From the NCBI GenBank assembly GCA_021819825.1, contig JAKAEZ010000014.1, positions 1 through 64,000 of the forward strand: 64,000 nucleotides of DNA. Reading direction: 5' to 3'. Source of the DNA: Planctomycetota bacterium. Its GTDB lineage: Bacteria; Planctomycetota; Phycisphaerae; WQYP01. Every line of letters starts with the position of its first letter. Position 1 is the first letter of the stretch. This document shows, one piece after another, positions 62,417-64,000 of the stretch. A program made the translations under genes and the position numbers. The notes under the pieces are model-generated. The model worked only from the letters and a program-made list of their open reading frames with translations. It did not search any database and was not told the DNA's origin.

Positions 62417-62565
62417 TGGCTCGCCGACGCGGATTTTTCTTATTTGATTTAACCTTGGTGATTGCAGTGCTCCCCGTCGCGGCGTTCGCGCGGATTGTTG
62501 CAGAGGGTAGGCGGTCCAAGATAATTGTAAGCGGAACTTGTGTTGGAGATCGGTGGGCAAAGTGA
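62416..62565 (+). CDS. Short prepilin-like peptide (49 aa), possibly truncated
   Basis: ATG 62416 overlaps the TAA of the GspF-like gene (TAATG), and its TGA overlaps the next ATG (TGATG). The product starts ARRRGFFLFDLTLVIAVL, a type III prepilin-like signal (basic residues, Gly-Phe, then a hydrophobic helix with acidic Asp at about the +5 site). It then runs into ~30 residues without a pilin-like head. The counterpart after the second GspF-like gene (63827) continues longer, so this one looks cut short. Coupling by overlapping codons supports translation. Confidence 0.55.
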   Translation: MARRRGFFLFDLTLVIAVLPVAAFARIVAEGRRSKIIVSGTCVGDRWAK

Positions 62566-63830
62566 TGCGTAAAAGCTTACAACTTTGGCTGGCGCGCAAG
62601 CGCATTGCACGATGGAAGCGAAAACGCGGGGTGCTGGCGTTTCTTGGAACTTGGCTGCCGGCGTGGTGCCTAATAGCCAGTCTTGTCCTTCCCCCGATTC
62701 CGCCCATCATACTTGCGGCCATTTTTTCTCTACCAGTGATGGTGATTGCCCGGTATTTCATCGCCCGGCAGCGAGCCCAAGTTGTGCTGCAGAAAATATA
62801 CGACGCTATGCGACTCAATCATCCGCTTTACGACAACCTGCTTCTAGCTGGTGGGGGCGAGCCGGGGATTCTGGGAGTGCGGCTACAAACGCTCGCCGAG
62901 GAATTACACCGCGGGATGCCGCTTGCGGGGGCTCTACGATTGGCGGTGCCGGAGGTGGCGGCGGCGGACTTGGCATCGATCGAGGAAGCCGAGAAATCTG
63001 GATTCCTGTTGAACGAACTTCATCGCATTTGTGATCGCCGCAGGAGTTGGCCCAGCACCTCGGAACTTGATGTGGACTTCCTGGCTTATTTTATCTGCCT
63101 TTTGATCACGTTCGCTCTGGCTCTGATGGTGTTCCGTTCGATGATCGCGCCTCACCTTTATCGGGGAATGGGCCCCGGCTCTTTTCCATTCTCGCGGCCG
63201 ATTATGGAAGCCACGTCCTTCCTCAGCTACCGCTTGGTCAAACACATCGCCATCGGCTTCCTCGTCGGATTGCCCTTCGCGATCCTCATCATTGCGGCCA
63301 TCCTGCTTCGTCGGCTTGCGATTCCTTTTTTCAGGCGGGGAACTGTCTCGATTTATATCCGCGATGCCGTGGCGTGGCATCTGCCTATCATGGGTTCCCT
63401 GATTCGCTGTCGATCTTGGTCCGACGGTGCGCGGATATTGGCTCAAGGCATCGCCGCGGGCCAGCCGTTGCCGGAGGTTTCGCAATCCGCAGTAGAAGCT
63501 GCGGGTAGCCGTGTCGCAAAGCGGCGACTGCGGCGATGGCGAGAAATGGTGCTGACGGGAACGTCGGCGGACCGGGCGGCGCGGCAGTGCGGGCTGCCGA
63601 GACTGTTGTGCGGCGCTCTGGCCCAACCGCTGGGTTCAACAGGTTCGGCATTGGGGCTGGTGGCGGGCTATTACGATCTCAAATATCGCAGCAAGGTGGA
63701 CCTGCTCCGTGCATGCAGCATTCCCATTGCCGTATTGTGTATGGGAATTTTGGTGCTGCTATTGTGTTTGGCATTATATGTGCCATACGTTCATATTTTG
63801 CGGATGATCAGTGGAGGCGCTGGATCATGA
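62565..63830 (+). CDS. Divergent GspF-like membrane protein, copy B
   Basis: The 421-residue protein is a tandem paralogue of copy A: both share RGVLxFLGTWLPxWC, RYFIARR, a repeated SELD before the second TM pair, LPEVSQSA, and the end ALAQPLGSTGSALxLVAGYY followed by YDLKYR. The middle TM region (about residues 175-245) is the most different. ATG 62565 overlaps the stop of the short prepilin-like frame, and nine codons upstream are open but inside that frame. It ends ATGA with the next prepilin-like gene. Function as for copy A: probably a platform for a specialised pseudopilus (inference). Confidence 0.8.
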   Translation: MRKSLQLWLARKRIARWKRKRGVLAFLGTWLPAWCLIASLVLPPIPPIILAAIFSLPVMVIARYFIARQRAQVVLQKIYDAMRLNHPLYDNLLLAGGGEPGILGVRLQTLAEELHRGMPLAGALRLAVPEVAAADLASIEEAEKSGFLLNELHRICDRRRSWPSTSELDVDFLAYFICLLITFALALMVFRSMIAPHLYRGMGPGSFPFSRPIMEATSFLSYRLVKHIAIGFLVGLPFAILIIAAILLRRLAIPFFRRGTVSIYIRDAVAWHLPIMGSLIRCRSWSDGARILAQGIAAGQPLPEVSQSAVEAAGSRVAKRRLRRWREMVLTGTSADRAARQCGLPRLLCGALAQPLGSTGSALGLVAGYYDLKYRSKVDLLRACSIPIAVLCMGILVLLLCLALYVPYVHILRMISGGAGS

Positions 63831-64000
63831 ATCGAAGTCGTGGCTTTTTTATGTTCGATCTGACGCTTGCCATTGCGCTGCTTTTGGTGCTGGCGTCGGC
63901 GTTCGTGCATGTGGTGTGGCTGTATAACCGGGACTGCTCGCGCTTGGCGGCGATTCGTAATGCGGCCCGCAATGAGCAGACCATGCTGTATCGTGCCACG
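63827..64000 (+). CDS. Prepilin-like protein, N-terminal part (runs off the window)
   Basis: ATG 63827 overlaps the stop of the GspF-like copy B (ATGA). The first residues read NRSRGFFMFDLTLAIALLLV, a prepilin-like leader with Gly-Phe and Asp at the usual +5 acidic position. An amphipathic helix follows (WLYNRDCSRLAAIRNAARNE), as in pseudopilins. The frame is still open at base 64000. The homologous start after copy A is only 49 residues long. Confidence 0.65.
   Translation, partial: MNRSRGFFMFDLTLAIALLLVLASAFVHVVWLYNRDCSRLAAIRNAARNEQTMLYRAT

Overview
The window looks like one contiguous piece of chromosome from a Planctomycetota bacterium, most likely class Phycisphaerae. This is inferred from gene content and not from a marker gene. 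The supporting signs are a fused SecDF behind tgt-yajC, a eukaryote-type adenylosuccinate lyase, a GlmM of the type also found in archaea, an HpnH hopanoid enzyme, relics of a type I-G (old I-U) CRISPR locus, a four-helix-bundle (S23) gene with AT-rich repeat flanks, and reiterated GspF/pseudopilin-like genes. GC is in the mid-50s percent by eye. No rRNA or tRNA gene was found.

Layout. 1-620: the 3' end of an IS630-type transposase, a structured TA-flanked element, and a Fis-like gene the element interrupts. 818-9834: housekeeping genes (glycogen-synthase-like GT, pterin enzyme, proC, ppdK, lipoprotein thiol peroxidase, cupin) with a PIN-domain toxin-antitoxin pair and a VapC relic between them. 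10244-28044: purB, rlmN, a GT4 enzyme, clpP, an aldo/keto reductase, an HNH nuclease, gyrA, comEC, apt, dnaJ-like, glmM and several exported or membrane proteins of unknown role. 28057-34452: a complete fatty-acid/phospholipid operon on the minus strand (small ORF, rpmF, plsX, fabH, fabD, fabG, acpP, fabF, small membrane ORF) with a readable promoter. 34638-41310: a LacI regulator and tgt-yajC-secDF. 41308-54351: the accessory-rich part, with three more copies or fragments of the structured element, comB, trmB behind an attenuator-like leader, SGNH hydrolase, K+ channel, DsbA-like/peroxiredoxin pair, S23 module, csb2 relic, CRISPR repeat relic, hpnH and rhamnulokinase/mutarotase. 54475-64000: aroK, a LexA-like XRE-S24 regulator with a palindromic operator, hemL, and a type II secretion/type IV pilus-like cluster that leaves the window.

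Main observation. A family of 260-272 bp elements (122-381, 41397-41668, 54080-54351, with a 44-bp solo form at 41308 and a fragment at 49766) has TA duplications inside CTAG, like IS630/Tc1-mariner insertions. The copies also keep several nested hairpins although the arm sequences differ: compensatory changes occur in at least three stems, and T-G changes read as U.G wobbles on one strand only. This points to a mobile element that encodes, or moves as, a folded RNA. One copy is a left/right chimera, and two insertions lie exactly on the TAG stop codons of their host genes. Secondary observations are a decayed type I-G CRISPR locus (csb2 3' end plus two hairpin repeats), a riboswitch-like leader before trmB, and a tandemly duplicated GspF-like/prepilin-like unit.
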